From an uncultured Massilia sp. (GTDB lineage: Bacteria > Pseudomonadota > Gammaproteobacteria > Burkholderiales > Burkholderiaceae_D), in the NCBI GenBank assembly GCA_913778765.1, contig CAJYXO010000172.1, positions 1-55,570 on the forward strand: a stretch of 55,570 nucleotides of DNA. Direction: 5' to 3'. This document shows positions 1 through 8,119 of the stretch, in pieces. The position numbers and the translations under genes were made by a program. Every line of letters starts with the position of its first letter. The first letter of the stretch is position 1. The notes below the pieces were generated by a model. That model was not told the origin of the DNA. It did no database searches and was given only the letters and a program-made list of their open reading frames with translations.

Positions 1-1066
1 CGACGAAAAGGTTCTGCGTGATCCACTCGATCTCGTCACGGTTCATCAGGTAGTAGCCGCCCCACCAGCGTTCGAATTCCAGGAAGCGCGGCGGCTCGGT
101 GTCGACGTTGGCGTAGAGCTTGTAGTACTTGTCCCAGAGCGAATTGGCCGGGTTCAGGCGCTCGAAGTTGTGGACCAGCCAGGCGCCGTCGAACTTGCCG
201 TTGCCCAGGTCGGCCGTCATCGACGAGAGCCAGGTGCCGCCCAGCAGGCCGCCGCTGTAGCGCATCGGATTGTCGCCCTCGCCTTCGCTCCAGGCCCCGC
301 CCCAGTAGGACATCGGCGCGCCGTTGATCACCACCGGGCCGGTGTCCTCGGGCGAGGAGGCGCTCAGCATCATCGCGGCCCAGCCGCCCTGGCAGTTGCC
401 GATGATGGCCGGCTTCGGGCTGTCCGGATGCAGTTCGCGCACCCGGCGCACGAAGCGCTGCTCGGCCGCGCAGACGTCGAGCATGGTCTGGCCCGGTTCC
501 GGGTCGCGGAAGAAGATCACGAAATACACCGGGTGCCCGGCGCGCAGCGCCACGCCCACCTGCGAATCGTCCTTGAAGCCGCCGATGCCCGGACCGTGGC
601 CGGCGCGCGGGTCGATGATCAGGTAGGGCCGGCGCCGGTCGTCGACCGCGACGCCTTCGGGCGGCGTGATCCGCAACAGCGCGTAATTCACCGGGCGCTC
701 GAAGCCGCGGCCGTCCAGCACCATCTCGGAGTCGAAGTGCAGGGCCGGCTGCAGGCCATGCACGGCGTTCTCGACGAACTCGTTGCCGCGCCGGCGCATG
801 GTGTCCCAGAACAGGATCGAACGCTGCGCCGCGTCGATCGTGTAGTGCCACATGTTCAAGGGAGTGGCGGCGGCCAGCAGCGACGGCAGCCGAGGCTGGC
901 CGGCCTCGCCGTCCAGCGCCGCCTTGACCCGCTCGCCGTAGTGCTTGACGGCGGTTTCGCTGCGCCTGCGCAGCAGCAGATTGACTTTCGTACCGATGTC
1001 CGCGCTGCGCGCAATCCGGCTTCCGGCATCCATGGATGACCTCGCGATCGTTGACGTTTGTGCCAT
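1..1066 (-). CDS. DUF3141 domain protein (PHA synthase-like alpha/beta hydrolase), 3' end cut by window edge
   Basis: The reading frame is open from an ATG at 1066 to base 1, so only the N-terminal part (about 355 residues) is present. A second in-frame ATG at 1033 is an alternative start; neither has a strong ribosome site. The sequence matches my memory of the DUF3141 family, which is distantly related to polyhydroxyalkanoate synthases: a YFVIFF strand, then PEPGQTMLDV, then the nucleophile-elbow-like GNCQGGW, followed by NGAPMSYW, GGLLGGTW and FERWWGGYY. GNCQGG could hold a catalytic Cys as in PHA synthases; activity is inferred. It is divergent from the diguanylate cyclase at 1287. Family members I recall are about 750-800 residues. 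Confidence 0.8.
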   Translation of the reverse strand, partial: MAQTSTIARSSMDAGSRIARSADIGTKVNLLLRRRSETAVKHYGERVKAALDGEAGQPRLPSLLAAATPLNMWHYTIDAAQRSILFWDTMRRRGNEFVENAVHGLQPALHFDSEMVLDGRGFERPVNYALLRITPPEGVAVDDRRRPYLIIDPRAGHGPGIGGFKDDSQVGVALRAGHPVYFVIFFRDPEPGQTMLDVCAAEQRFVRRVRELHPDSPKPAIIGNCQGGWAAMMLSASSPEDTGPVVINGAPMSYWGGAWSEGEGDNPMRYSGGLLGGTWLSSMTADLGNGKFDGAWLVHNFERLNPANSLWDKYYKLYANVDTEPPRFLEFERWWGGYYLMNRDEIEWITQNLFV

Positions 1067-1159
1067 GTTCGCCAGCTTTGCGCAGCCACACAATGCGACC
1101 AAAGTCCACCCTCCGATAGTGAACTGTCAAGGCATCCACGCCACATATTTCACAAAATA

Positions 1160-1187
1160 TCCACGTGGAAATAGTTTCCATGTGGAA
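1160..1187. promoter_or_regulatory. Paired TCCAYGTGGAA repeats in the divergent promoter region
   Basis: TCCACGTGGAA (1160-1170) and TCCATGTGGAA (1177-1187) are direct repeats with starts 17 bp apart; the first contains the perfect palindrome TCCACGTGGA. They lie in the intergenic region (1067-1286) between the DUF3141 gene and the diguanylate cyclase. They look like tandem operator sites, but no regulator is identified. Confidence 0.4.
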
Positions 1188-1286
1188 CGCATGATAGGAT
1201 TTGTTTCATCGGCCGCCCGCGCCCCCGGCCCCGATGCCATACCGGCCTTCACCCCGCCGTTTTCCTTCTGGATGACTGGAGTGGCC

Positions 1287-3611
1287 ATGCACCCTTCGAC
1301 CCCGCTTTCCGAACAAGACCGCCTCAAGGCACTCGACTCGCTGGATGTCCTCGACACCCCGGCGGAGCAGCGTTTCGACCGTTTCACGCGCCTCGCCGCC
1401 ATGACCTTCGGCGTGCCGATCGCGCTGGTGTCGCTGGTCGACGGCGACCGCCAGTGGTTCAAGTCGCGCTGCGGCCTGGACGTCACTGAAATGCCGCGTT
1501 CGATCGCCTTCTGCAGCCACGCGGTGGCGCAGGACGACATGCTGGTGGTCGAGGATGCGCTGCTCGATCCGCGCTTTGCCGACAATCCGCTGGTCACCGG
1601 CGCGCCCCACGTGCGCTTCTACGCCGGCCAGCCGCTGCACAGCGACGGCCAGCCGGTCGGCACCCTGTGCATCGTCGACCGCGCGCCGCGCCGCTTCACG
1701 CCGCAACAGCGCCAGGCCCTGCGCGACCTGGCCGACCTCGCCGAGACCGAGCTGAACCACGTCAAGGTCGCCACCGCGCGCCTGATGGCCGAGCAGGCCC
1801 TGAAAGCCTTGAATGCGGAACTGGAGCAGCGCGTGGCCGAACGCACGGCCGAACTCGAACGCAAGCTGCGCGAACTGTCGCAGGAAACCGCGCACCGCAA
1901 GGAAGTCGAGGCCTCGCTGCAGCACAGCGTGGAGTGGAACCGCACCATCGTCGCCGCATCCTGGAACGGCTTCGTCGGCGCCGACGCCGAAGGCCGCATC
2001 GTCGAGTGGAACCCCTCTGCCGAGCGCATCTTCGGCTGGCCGCGCGAACAGGCGCTGGGCCGCAGCCTGTCGGAACTGATCGTGCCGCACGCCTGGCGGG
2101 CGCGCCACGAGGCCGGCATGCGGCGCTGCCTGGAAACCGGCGAAGGCACGGTGCTGGACCGCAAGCTGGAACTGCCGGCCCTGACCGCCAGCGGACGCCA
2201 GATCATGGTCGAAATGACCATCAGCAGCTACGAATGGAAGGGCCGCCGCTGCTTCGGCGCCTTCATGAACGACATTTCGGAACGCCTCCGCACCCAGCAG
2301 CAGCTGGAGGAAAAGCAGGAGCTGCTGGACGCGGTGCTGGAATCGATCGACGTCGGCGTGGTCGCCTGCGACGCGGTCGGCAACCTGACCCTGTTCAACC
2401 GCGCGGCCCGGGCCGTGGCCGGACGCGACCTCGACAACGTGGCGCCGGCCGCGTGGCCGCAGCATTACGCGCTGTACCACGTCGACGGCCGCACCCCGCT
2501 GACGATGGACGAGGTGCCGCTGGTGCGCGCGCTGAAGGGCGAAGCCGTGCGCAACGAAGCGCTGGTGATCGCGCCGCAAGGCGGCGCCCCGCACACCCTG
2601 CTGGCCAGCGGCCGTCCGCTGCGCGGCGCCTCGGGCCGTCCGCTCGGCGCGGTGGTGGCGATGAAGGACATCACCGAACTGAACGCCTCGCGCGAGCAGT
2701 TCGCGCAGAGCGAGCGCCGCCTGCGCACCATCACCGACAACGTGCCGGTGCTGATCGCGCACCTGGGCAAGGAGCGCCGCTACGTGTTCGCCAACGCGGT
2801 GCACCTGTCCTGGCTCGGCAAGGCGTCGGAGCAAATCCTCGGCAAGACCATGGAAGAAGCCTTCGGCGACGATTACGTGGCGCCGCAGGCGGCCGCGCTG
2901 GCCCGCGCCTGGCGCGGCGAAGCATCCCAGTGCGAGCACGAGATCGTGCGCAAGAAGCACAGGCGGATCGCGCACACCACCTTCCTGCCGCAGTTGCAGG
3001 ACGGCGCCGTGGTCGGGGTCTACGTGCTGACCCTGGACGCCACCGCCTCGCGCATGCACGAGCGCAGCCTGCACGCGCTGGCGCACACCGACACCCTGAC
3101 CGGCCTGGCGAACCGGCGCCAGTTCGAGTCCGCCCTGCGGGGTGCGCCGGGTGGCATTCCGAACGAGCGTCGTCCGGGCCGCGCGACCGCCCTGCTCTAC
3201 CTGGACGTCGACCACTTCAAGCAGATCAACGACCGCTATGGCCATGCGGTGGGCGACGCCGTGCTGGTCGAGTTCGCGCGGCGCCTGCGCGCCTCGGTGC
3301 GCAGCGATGACCTGGTCTCGCGCCTGGCCGGCGACGAATTCACGGTGCTGCTGAACGAGGTCGGCGGCGAGGCGGACGTGGAACTGGTGGCGCGCAAGAT
3401 CCTGGCGGCGATGCGCCAGCCCTTCGCGCTGGACGCGCTGGTGCTGCAGGTCGGCGCCTCGATCGGCGCCGCCATCGCCGACCAGCCGGACCCGCCGCCG
3501 GCGCGCCTGCTCGACACCGCCGACCGCGCCCTGTACAAGGCCAAGGAAGCCGGGCGCAACACCTGGGCCCTGCTGCGCCTGGGCCGCAGCCGGGACCACG
3601 CGCTGGCCTGA
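1287..3611 (+). CDS. GAF-PAS-GGDEF diguanylate cyclase
   Basis: Predicted cytoplasmic sensor diguanylate cyclase of 774 residues. The frame opens further upstream, but ATG 1287 has GGAG five bases before it and is followed directly by the typical GAF N-terminus. Order of domains: GAF (about 20-165), a coiled-coil linker (about 170-215), PAS domains (about 220-340, 345-470 and 475-600), then GGDEF (about 605-770). The signature motif is AGDEF rather than GGDEF; A at the first position is common in active enzymes. RSDD lies five residues upstream and fits the inhibitory I-site RxxD, so product feedback is likely. No membrane segments are seen. The signal sensed is unknown. It would make c-di-GMP from two GTP. 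Confidence 0.9.
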   Translation: MHPSTPLSEQDRLKALDSLDVLDTPAEQRFDRFTRLAAMTFGVPIALVSLVDGDRQWFKSRCGLDVTEMPRSIAFCSHAVAQDDMLVVEDALLDPRFADNPLVTGAPHVRFYAGQPLHSDGQPVGTLCIVDRAPRRFTPQQRQALRDLADLAETELNHVKVATARLMAEQALKALNAELEQRVAERTAELERKLRELSQETAHRKEVEASLQHSVEWNRTIVAASWNGFVGADAEGRIVEWNPSAERIFGWPREQALGRSLSELIVPHAWRARHEAGMRRCLETGEGTVLDRKLELPALTASGRQIMVEMTISSYEWKGRRCFGAFMNDISERLRTQQQLEEKQELLDAVLESIDVGVVACDAVGNLTLFNRAARAVAGRDLDNVAPAAWPQHYALYHVDGRTPLTMDEVPLVRALKGEAVRNEALVIAPQGGAPHTLLASGRPLRGASGRPLGAVVAMKDITELNASREQFAQSERRLRTITDNVPVLIAHLGKERRYVFANAVHLSWLGKASEQILGKTMEEAFGDDYVAPQAAALARAWRGEASQCEHEIVRKKHRRIAHTTFLPQLQDGAVVGVYVLTLDATASRMHERSLHALAHTDTLTGLANRRQFESALRGAPGGIPNERRPGRATALLYLDVDHFKQINDRYGHAVGDAVLVEFARRLRASVRSDDLVSRLAGDEFTVLLNEVGGEADVELVARKILAAMRQPFALDALVLQVGASIGAAIADQPDPPPARLLDTADRALYKAKEAGRNTWALLRLGRSRDHALA

Positions 3612-3626
3612 GGCCGATCGGGCCGG

Positions 3627-4976
3627 TCAGGCCGACCGGCCAGGATTGCGCGCACGTTGCGCCAGCCCCAGCTCGAGCGCGGCCAGCACGGCCACGCTCA
3701 GCGCCAGCAGCGGCATCAGCAGGCACAGGCCGATGCCGAGCACGACGGTGGCCGGCGGCGCACTGCGCCAGGCGCCGGGCAGCAGCTTCGGCAGGCCGGG
3801 CCCGCCGCCGCGGCGGCGCCTGAAGAACATTGCCCAGCCCGACACCAGCGAGAACAGGACCCCGGCCGCGAACAGGAACAGCAAGGCCTGGTTCCACGGC
3901 CCCAGCTCGCCGCGGTGGAAGGGAATGCCGACGGCGGTGGCCTTGCCGAAGGCCGTCTGCCGCTCCCAGCCCGCGGCATACAGCACCCCGCCGTCGTAGG
4001 CGTTCAGCACCAGGTCGAAGCGCACCGTCGGATGGCGGCGCTCGGCCGAACTGGCGCGCCAGACGCCGTGCGGGCCGCGCGGCGGCACGAGTTGCGGCGC
4101 GGCGCCGGGACGCAGCGCCTGCACGCGCTCCCAGGCTTGCTGCCAGCCCAGCGGCGGCCGCCCCCGCGGCATCGAGTGCAAATGGGCCGGCGCCTGGGGC
4201 GAAGCCTGGCCAGCCCAGTCGCGCACGGCCCGCACCTGCTGGCCGGCATAGCGGCTCCAGGTGATGCCGGTCAGGACCATCGCCAGGCTCAGCGCGGCCA
4301 GCAGCACACCCAGGAAAGCATGCCACTGGCGCCAGGCCGATCGTCCGCGTGCGCTACCACGCGGCATGCCGGACAGGCCGGGACGCGTCCACCAAAGATA
4401 GACTCCTGTCAGCAGCATCACCAGCATCCAGCTGGCCGCCAGCTCGATCATCCAGCGCAGCGCTTCGCCTTGCAGCAGGCGCGAATGCAGGCGCCGCGCC
4501 CACTCGCTGAAGCGGTCCTGCTCGCGCTGGCTGCCGAGCAGCGTGGCGCGGTAGGGATCGATGAACAGGGTCAGGCGGGCGGCGGCCGGCCCCGGCCTGG
4601 GCGCAGCCGCGGCGGCCGGTGGCTGGCCATGGCCCGCGTGCGCGTGCGCGTCCGCGCCCGGCGCCGGCGGGCCCATGCTGACCCGCACCGCATCCGTGGC
4701 CGCCGCCGGCGGCGTCACCGCCAGCACCGCGAAACCGGCCGGGGCCGCCCGCTGCGCCGCGGCGACGGCGGCATCGAGCGGCAGCCGCTGCCCCGCCGGC
4801 GCCACCCGCTCCAATCCCGCGTAAAGGCAGGCCTCGATCTGCGGCGTGAAGATGTAGACGATGCCGGTCAGGGTCGCGAGCAGCACGAAGGGCGAGGCGA
4901 TCAGCGCGGCCCAGAAGTGGATGCGCCAGAACAGGCTGCGGCGCCTGGCGGCAAGCGATCCGGTCACAGGTCCCAT
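3627..4976 (-). CDS. PepSY-associated TM helix protein
   Basis: Inner-membrane protein of 449 residues with an N-terminal TM segment (about 20-44) and further TM segments near 178-200, 220-245, 350-370 and 400-430, the layout of PepSY_TM proteins found beside TonB receptors. A first periplasmic loop carries a short His cluster (HAHAGHGQ near residue 111). The longer open frame upstream runs back through the receptor gene; ATG 4976 is preferred because it overlaps the 3' end of the TonB receptor by 13 bp, which suggests translational coupling. In such pairs the PepSY protein is thought to act as a reductase or processing partner for the imported metal complex. Role in copper or siderophore handling is inferred from neighbours. 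Confidence 0.8.
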   Translation of the reverse strand: MGPVTGSLAARRRSLFWRIHFWAALIASPFVLLATLTGIVYIFTPQIEACLYAGLERVAPAGQRLPLDAAVAAAQRAAPAGFAVLAVTPPAAATDAVRVSMGPPAPGADAHAHAGHGQPPAAAAAPRPGPAAARLTLFIDPYRATLLGSQREQDRFSEWARRLHSRLLQGEALRWMIELAASWMLVMLLTGVYLWWTRPGLSGMPRGSARGRSAWRQWHAFLGVLLAALSLAMVLTGITWSRYAGQQVRAVRDWAGQASPQAPAHLHSMPRGRPPLGWQQAWERVQALRPGAAPQLVPPRGPHGVWRASSAERRHPTVRFDLVLNAYDGGVLYAAGWERQTAFGKATAVGIPFHRGELGPWNQALLFLFAAGVLFSLVSGWAMFFRRRRGGGPGLPKLLPGAWRSAPPATVVLGIGLCLLMPLLALSVAVLAALELGLAQRARNPGRSA

Positions 4977-7246
4977 GTCAGCTCCGCCACCCAGGTGCGC
5001 TGGGGATAAGGATGAAAGTTCCAGTACTTGTCGTCGTTCAGGTTGTCGATGCCGGCTGCCAGCTTCCACTGGCGGTCGATGCGGTACACCACGCGTAAAT
5101 CGGTGGTGAAGTACCTGCTGGCGCCCTGGTAGGCGAAGCCGTTCGGGTCCGAATTGTCGAGCGTCGAATACTGCCGGCCGCTGTAGCGCGCCGCCAGGGT
5201 CGCCGACAGGCGGTCGTCCGCGCGCCAGGTCGCCTGGCCGCTGGCCCGCCATGCCGGAATGCGCGGCTGCCACTTGCCGACGCTGGCCGGGAACTTGTCG
5301 TTGCGGACGATCTTCGAATCGGTCCAGGTCAGGTTCGCGTTCAGGTCGAGCCCGGAGACACCGACGTCGGCGGCGGCATAGGCCAGCTCCATCCCCTTGG
5401 TATGGATGCGGTCGACGTTCTGGACGCTGGTCACGTTCGGCGTCACCAGCACGTTGGTCTGCGAGTACAGGGCGTCGCGGGTACGCTCGCCGAAGGCCGT
5501 CAGGCGCAGTTGTCCCGTGCCGAGCTTGCGCTCGGCCGTCAGTTCGCCGGTCCAGGATTCTTCCGGCTTCAGCGAGGGATCGTTGTTGATCAGAGCGCCG
5601 GCCGCGTTGATGCCTCCCTGGTAGAGCTCGGACGTGGTCGGCATGCGCACCGCGCGTCCCAGCGAGGCCTTCAGCACCCAGTCCGGGTCGGCCTGGAAGG
5701 CCAGCGCGGCCTTCGGCGACAGCGCATCCTCGCTGCGGCTGCCGTGCAAGACGGTGGTCGCGGCGTTCGCCGTTTCGCCGCCGCGCGCCTCCCAGCGTTC
5801 GAAGCGCAGGCCCAGCACCGTCTTCCAGCGCGGCGCGAATTTCCAGGTGTCCTGGGCATACAGGGCGTCAATGGCGGTGCTGCCGCGGAAGGCCTGGTTG
5901 CGCGCGCCGGGCCCGCCGCGGACCCAGTCGGCGGTGGCGTTCTCGATGCTGCGCAGCCTGTAGGCCTCGCGCTGCAGGCCGAACTCCGCCACATGCTCGC
6001 CCCGCATGCCCCGCGGCCGCCAGACGCCCTTCAGCGCCAGCGTATGCCAGCCGGTGCCGTGCTGGTCGACGATGCGCCCGGCCCCGCCGCCGGCGGCGGC
6101 CGGCAGCCCCACCGTCGGTGCGCGCAGCTGGTCCTTGTCGTAGTCGTACAGACTGGCGGCCAGCTCCCAGTCGAACTCACCGCGCGTCGCGGACTTGAGG
6201 GTCAGTCCGTGCATCAGGTGGCGCAGGCTTTCGTTCGACTGGCTGAAGTCGTTCGGCGCCAGCGCATAAGCGCGGCCGCCGATGTTGACCGTGCCGCCAT
6301 AGACCGGCCGGCCGGCGGCATCCCGCAGGTAGCTCTGCGGACGGCCCTGGGCATCGTTGTCCCACAGGCCGAACACCCAGTTGGCGCGCAGGGTCGGCGA
6401 CAAGTCGTAGGCCAGCTTGGCCTTCAGGTGGTCCTGCTGTGTGTGGTAGCGGGTGGCGGCGCCGAGGATCAGCCACTCGCGCCCCGTGCGGTCCCGGCCG
6501 GGCACGGCGCCGCTGACCGGCACGCCGTCGTTCGAGGCGGCGCCGGCCGGATAGCGGGTCGGGAAGGTCAGCGGCTGGCCTTCGCTGTCGAGGCGGCTCA
6601 AGGCCAGGTACCAGGACCAGCGGCCGGCGCGGTTGCCGAGCGCGATGCCGCCCTGGCGGCCGCGGTAGGTCTCGTCGGTGCCGTACAACCGGAAGGGCTG
6701 CGCCGACAGCGCCAGCTTCGCATGCGCTTCGAAGCGCGACGGCATGCGGGTCACATAGTCGACCACGGCGCCCACCGAGTTGCCGCCGTAGGCCGCAGAG
6801 AACGGGCCGTAGAGCACGTCGACGCGCTCGATTTCTTCCGGACTCACCATGCCCCAGCGCGGCGCAAAGCCGGCGCCGTTGCCCAGGTAGTTGGAAAGCA
6901 GGATGCCGTCCGCGTACACCGCCGAGCGGGCGCTGTTGCCGGTGCCGGAGGCGCGCGTCGACAGCACGGCATGGTTGTAGTCGCCGATGTAGCGCTTGCG
7001 CACCAGCAGGCTGGGCAGGTACTTCAGGGCGTCTTCGGCATCGCTGGCGTTGATGCCGCGGGCGATCTCGTCGCCGGTGACGGTTTCGATGGTGGTCGGG
7101 ATCTGCGTGGGCAGCGAAGTCGGGTGCTTGCCGGTGACGATGACGGTGCCGAGCTGGCGCTGCTGGCCGTCCATGTCGGCGCCGTCCTGGGCGCAGGCGG
7201 CGGACGTGGCGGCCGCCAGCAATATCGATGCGGTCGTGTTCTTCAT
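4964..7246 (-). CDS. TonB-dependent outer-membrane receptor
   Basis: 760 residues: signal peptide about 1-19, plug domain beginning with GTVIVTGK near residue 33 and containing VDVLYGPFSAAYGGNSVGAVV, and a C-terminal beta-barrel ending in aromatic-rich strands (WVAELTWDL). AGGA six bases before ATG 7246 supports the start. It is downstream of a DUF2946 gene and overlaps the PepSY gene, so the three probably form one operon. DUF2946 / receptor / PepSY sets are associated with copper, so a copper or metallophore substrate is likely, but the barrel sequence alone does not tell me the ligand. Confidence 0.88.
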   Translation of the reverse strand: MKNTTASILLAAATSAACAQDGADMDGQQRQLGTVIVTGKHPTSLPTQIPTTIETVTGDEIARGINASDAEDALKYLPSLLVRKRYIGDYNHAVLSTRASGTGNSARSAVYADGILLSNYLGNGAGFAPRWGMVSPEEIERVDVLYGPFSAAYGGNSVGAVVDYVTRMPSRFEAHAKLALSAQPFRLYGTDETYRGRQGGIALGNRAGRWSWYLALSRLDSEGQPLTFPTRYPAGAASNDGVPVSGAVPGRDRTGREWLILGAATRYHTQQDHLKAKLAYDLSPTLRANWVFGLWDNDAQGRPQSYLRDAAGRPVYGGTVNIGGRAYALAPNDFSQSNESLRHLMHGLTLKSATRGEFDWELAASLYDYDKDQLRAPTVGLPAAAGGGAGRIVDQHGTGWHTLALKGVWRPRGMRGEHVAEFGLQREAYRLRSIENATADWVRGGPGARNQAFRGSTAIDALYAQDTWKFAPRWKTVLGLRFERWEARGGETANAATTVLHGSRSEDALSPKAALAFQADPDWVLKASLGRAVRMPTTSELYQGGINAAGALINNDPSLKPEESWTGELTAERKLGTGQLRLTAFGERTRDALYSQTNVLVTPNVTSVQNVDRIHTKGMELAYAAADVGVSGLDLNANLTWTDSKIVRNDKFPASVGKWQPRIPAWRASGQATWRADDRLSATLAARYSGRQYSTLDNSDPNGFAYQGASRYFTTDLRVVYRIDRQWKLAAGIDNLNDDKYWNFHPYPQRTWVAELTWDL

Positions 7247-7340
7247 GGTGTTCCTGTGGATCGTGATTCAGCCGCAAGCGCGCCAGCCCACGGAAACGGG
7301 CCGGCAGGACAGCGTGCGGAATGAAGGGCGGCGCGGGGCC

Positions 7341-7766
7341 TCAGGAGAACACTGGCGGCGCGCGCGGCTGGGCCAGCGCCCACGGGAACAGGGAACGGGA
7401 AGACTGGTAATACAGCGGCGGCCAGGCGGCGCGCCCGGCGGCGGGTGCGAACACCTCCGGCATCGGCGGCGGCAGTCCGACGGACGGCGCATGGACGACG
7501 CAGAACGCGCAGTGGTTCATGCCCTTTTGCAGCTTGCCGGCGCCGGCATCGTCGCCGGCGTTATCGGCGGCAAGGGCCGCGGGCATCTGCCGCATCTCCA
7601 TGCCCATCGCCGTGCAGACTTCCATCTCGAGCATGGCGGGCGCGCCGATGGCGGCCCGGCTGCCCATCGCATGCGACAGCAGCGGCACGAACGCGTTGAA
7701 CAGGATGGCCAGGCAGGCGATCCAGGTCCAGGTCAGTGCCTTGCGGCGGCGCGTCTTGATGAGCAT
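7341..7766 (-). CDS. DUF2946 family small membrane protein
   Basis: 141 residues if started at ATG 7766. Lys/Arg-rich N-terminus, one hydrophobic helix (about 12-32), then a periplasmic region rich in Met (MEMEVCTAMGMEMRQM-like stretch) and a C-x2-C-x2-H motif (HCAFCVVH), as in DUF2946 proteins next to copper receptors. The Met and Cys/His ligands favour Cu(I) binding; that is inference. The frame continues upstream to 7865 and an ATG at 7820 is possible. A TATAAT hexamer lies 8 bp before the chosen ATG, so transcription may begin close to the start codon or the real start may be upstream. First gene of the set with the TonB receptor and PepSY protein. Confidence 0.75.
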   Translation of the reverse strand: MLIKTRRRKALTWTWIACLAILFNAFVPLLSHAMGSRAAIGAPAMLEMEVCTAMGMEMRQMPAALAADNAGDDAGAGKLQKGMNHCAFCVVHAPSVGLPPPMPEVFAPAAGRAAWPPLYYQSSRSLFPWALAQPRAPPVFS

Positions 7767-8119
7767 GTTGTCATTATAGGCCAGGGGTCTTCCCTCCCCG
7801 CGGACGATTCCGGTGGACATAATGTCCCAGCCTGACGTTGCCACTGCGCAACAAATACGAGGCATTTGTACCCCCTATTAGAATTTATCTATCGACTTCC
7901 GGTTTCACTGCGTTTAAAGTCAATCTAGCGTTTCCTGCGCCCTGTCCGGCCCTTTCCATGGCCCTCCGCGAAAAACTTCACGAGTGATGCAGCAACCAAC
8001 TCCCGGTCATCCCCTTTTTCTTTGCCTGTTCGCGCTTCGTTCCTTGATCGGCGCCGACCTGATGACGAACGTCGTGGGAGCAGCCCGGTGAGCGCGCAGT
8101 ACCCCGACCCGGTGATGCG
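7767..8119. other. Divergent intergenic region
   Basis: About 350 bp between the DUF2946 gene and the GGDEF-EAL gene. It includes a relatively AT-rich patch (about 7860-7930) and a minus-strand TATAAT at 7774-7779. I see no convincing gene or structured RNA here; open frames crossing it are shadows. Confidence 0.5.

Noticed and set aside
36..1181. 381-codon minus-strand frame at the left edge
   Set aside because: Arg/Ala-rich nonsense; a different minus-strand frame gives the recognisable DUF3141 protein that runs off the edge.
1206..3599. 797-codon minus-strand frame
   Set aside because: Shadow of the GAF-PAS-GGDEF gene with no recognisable motif.
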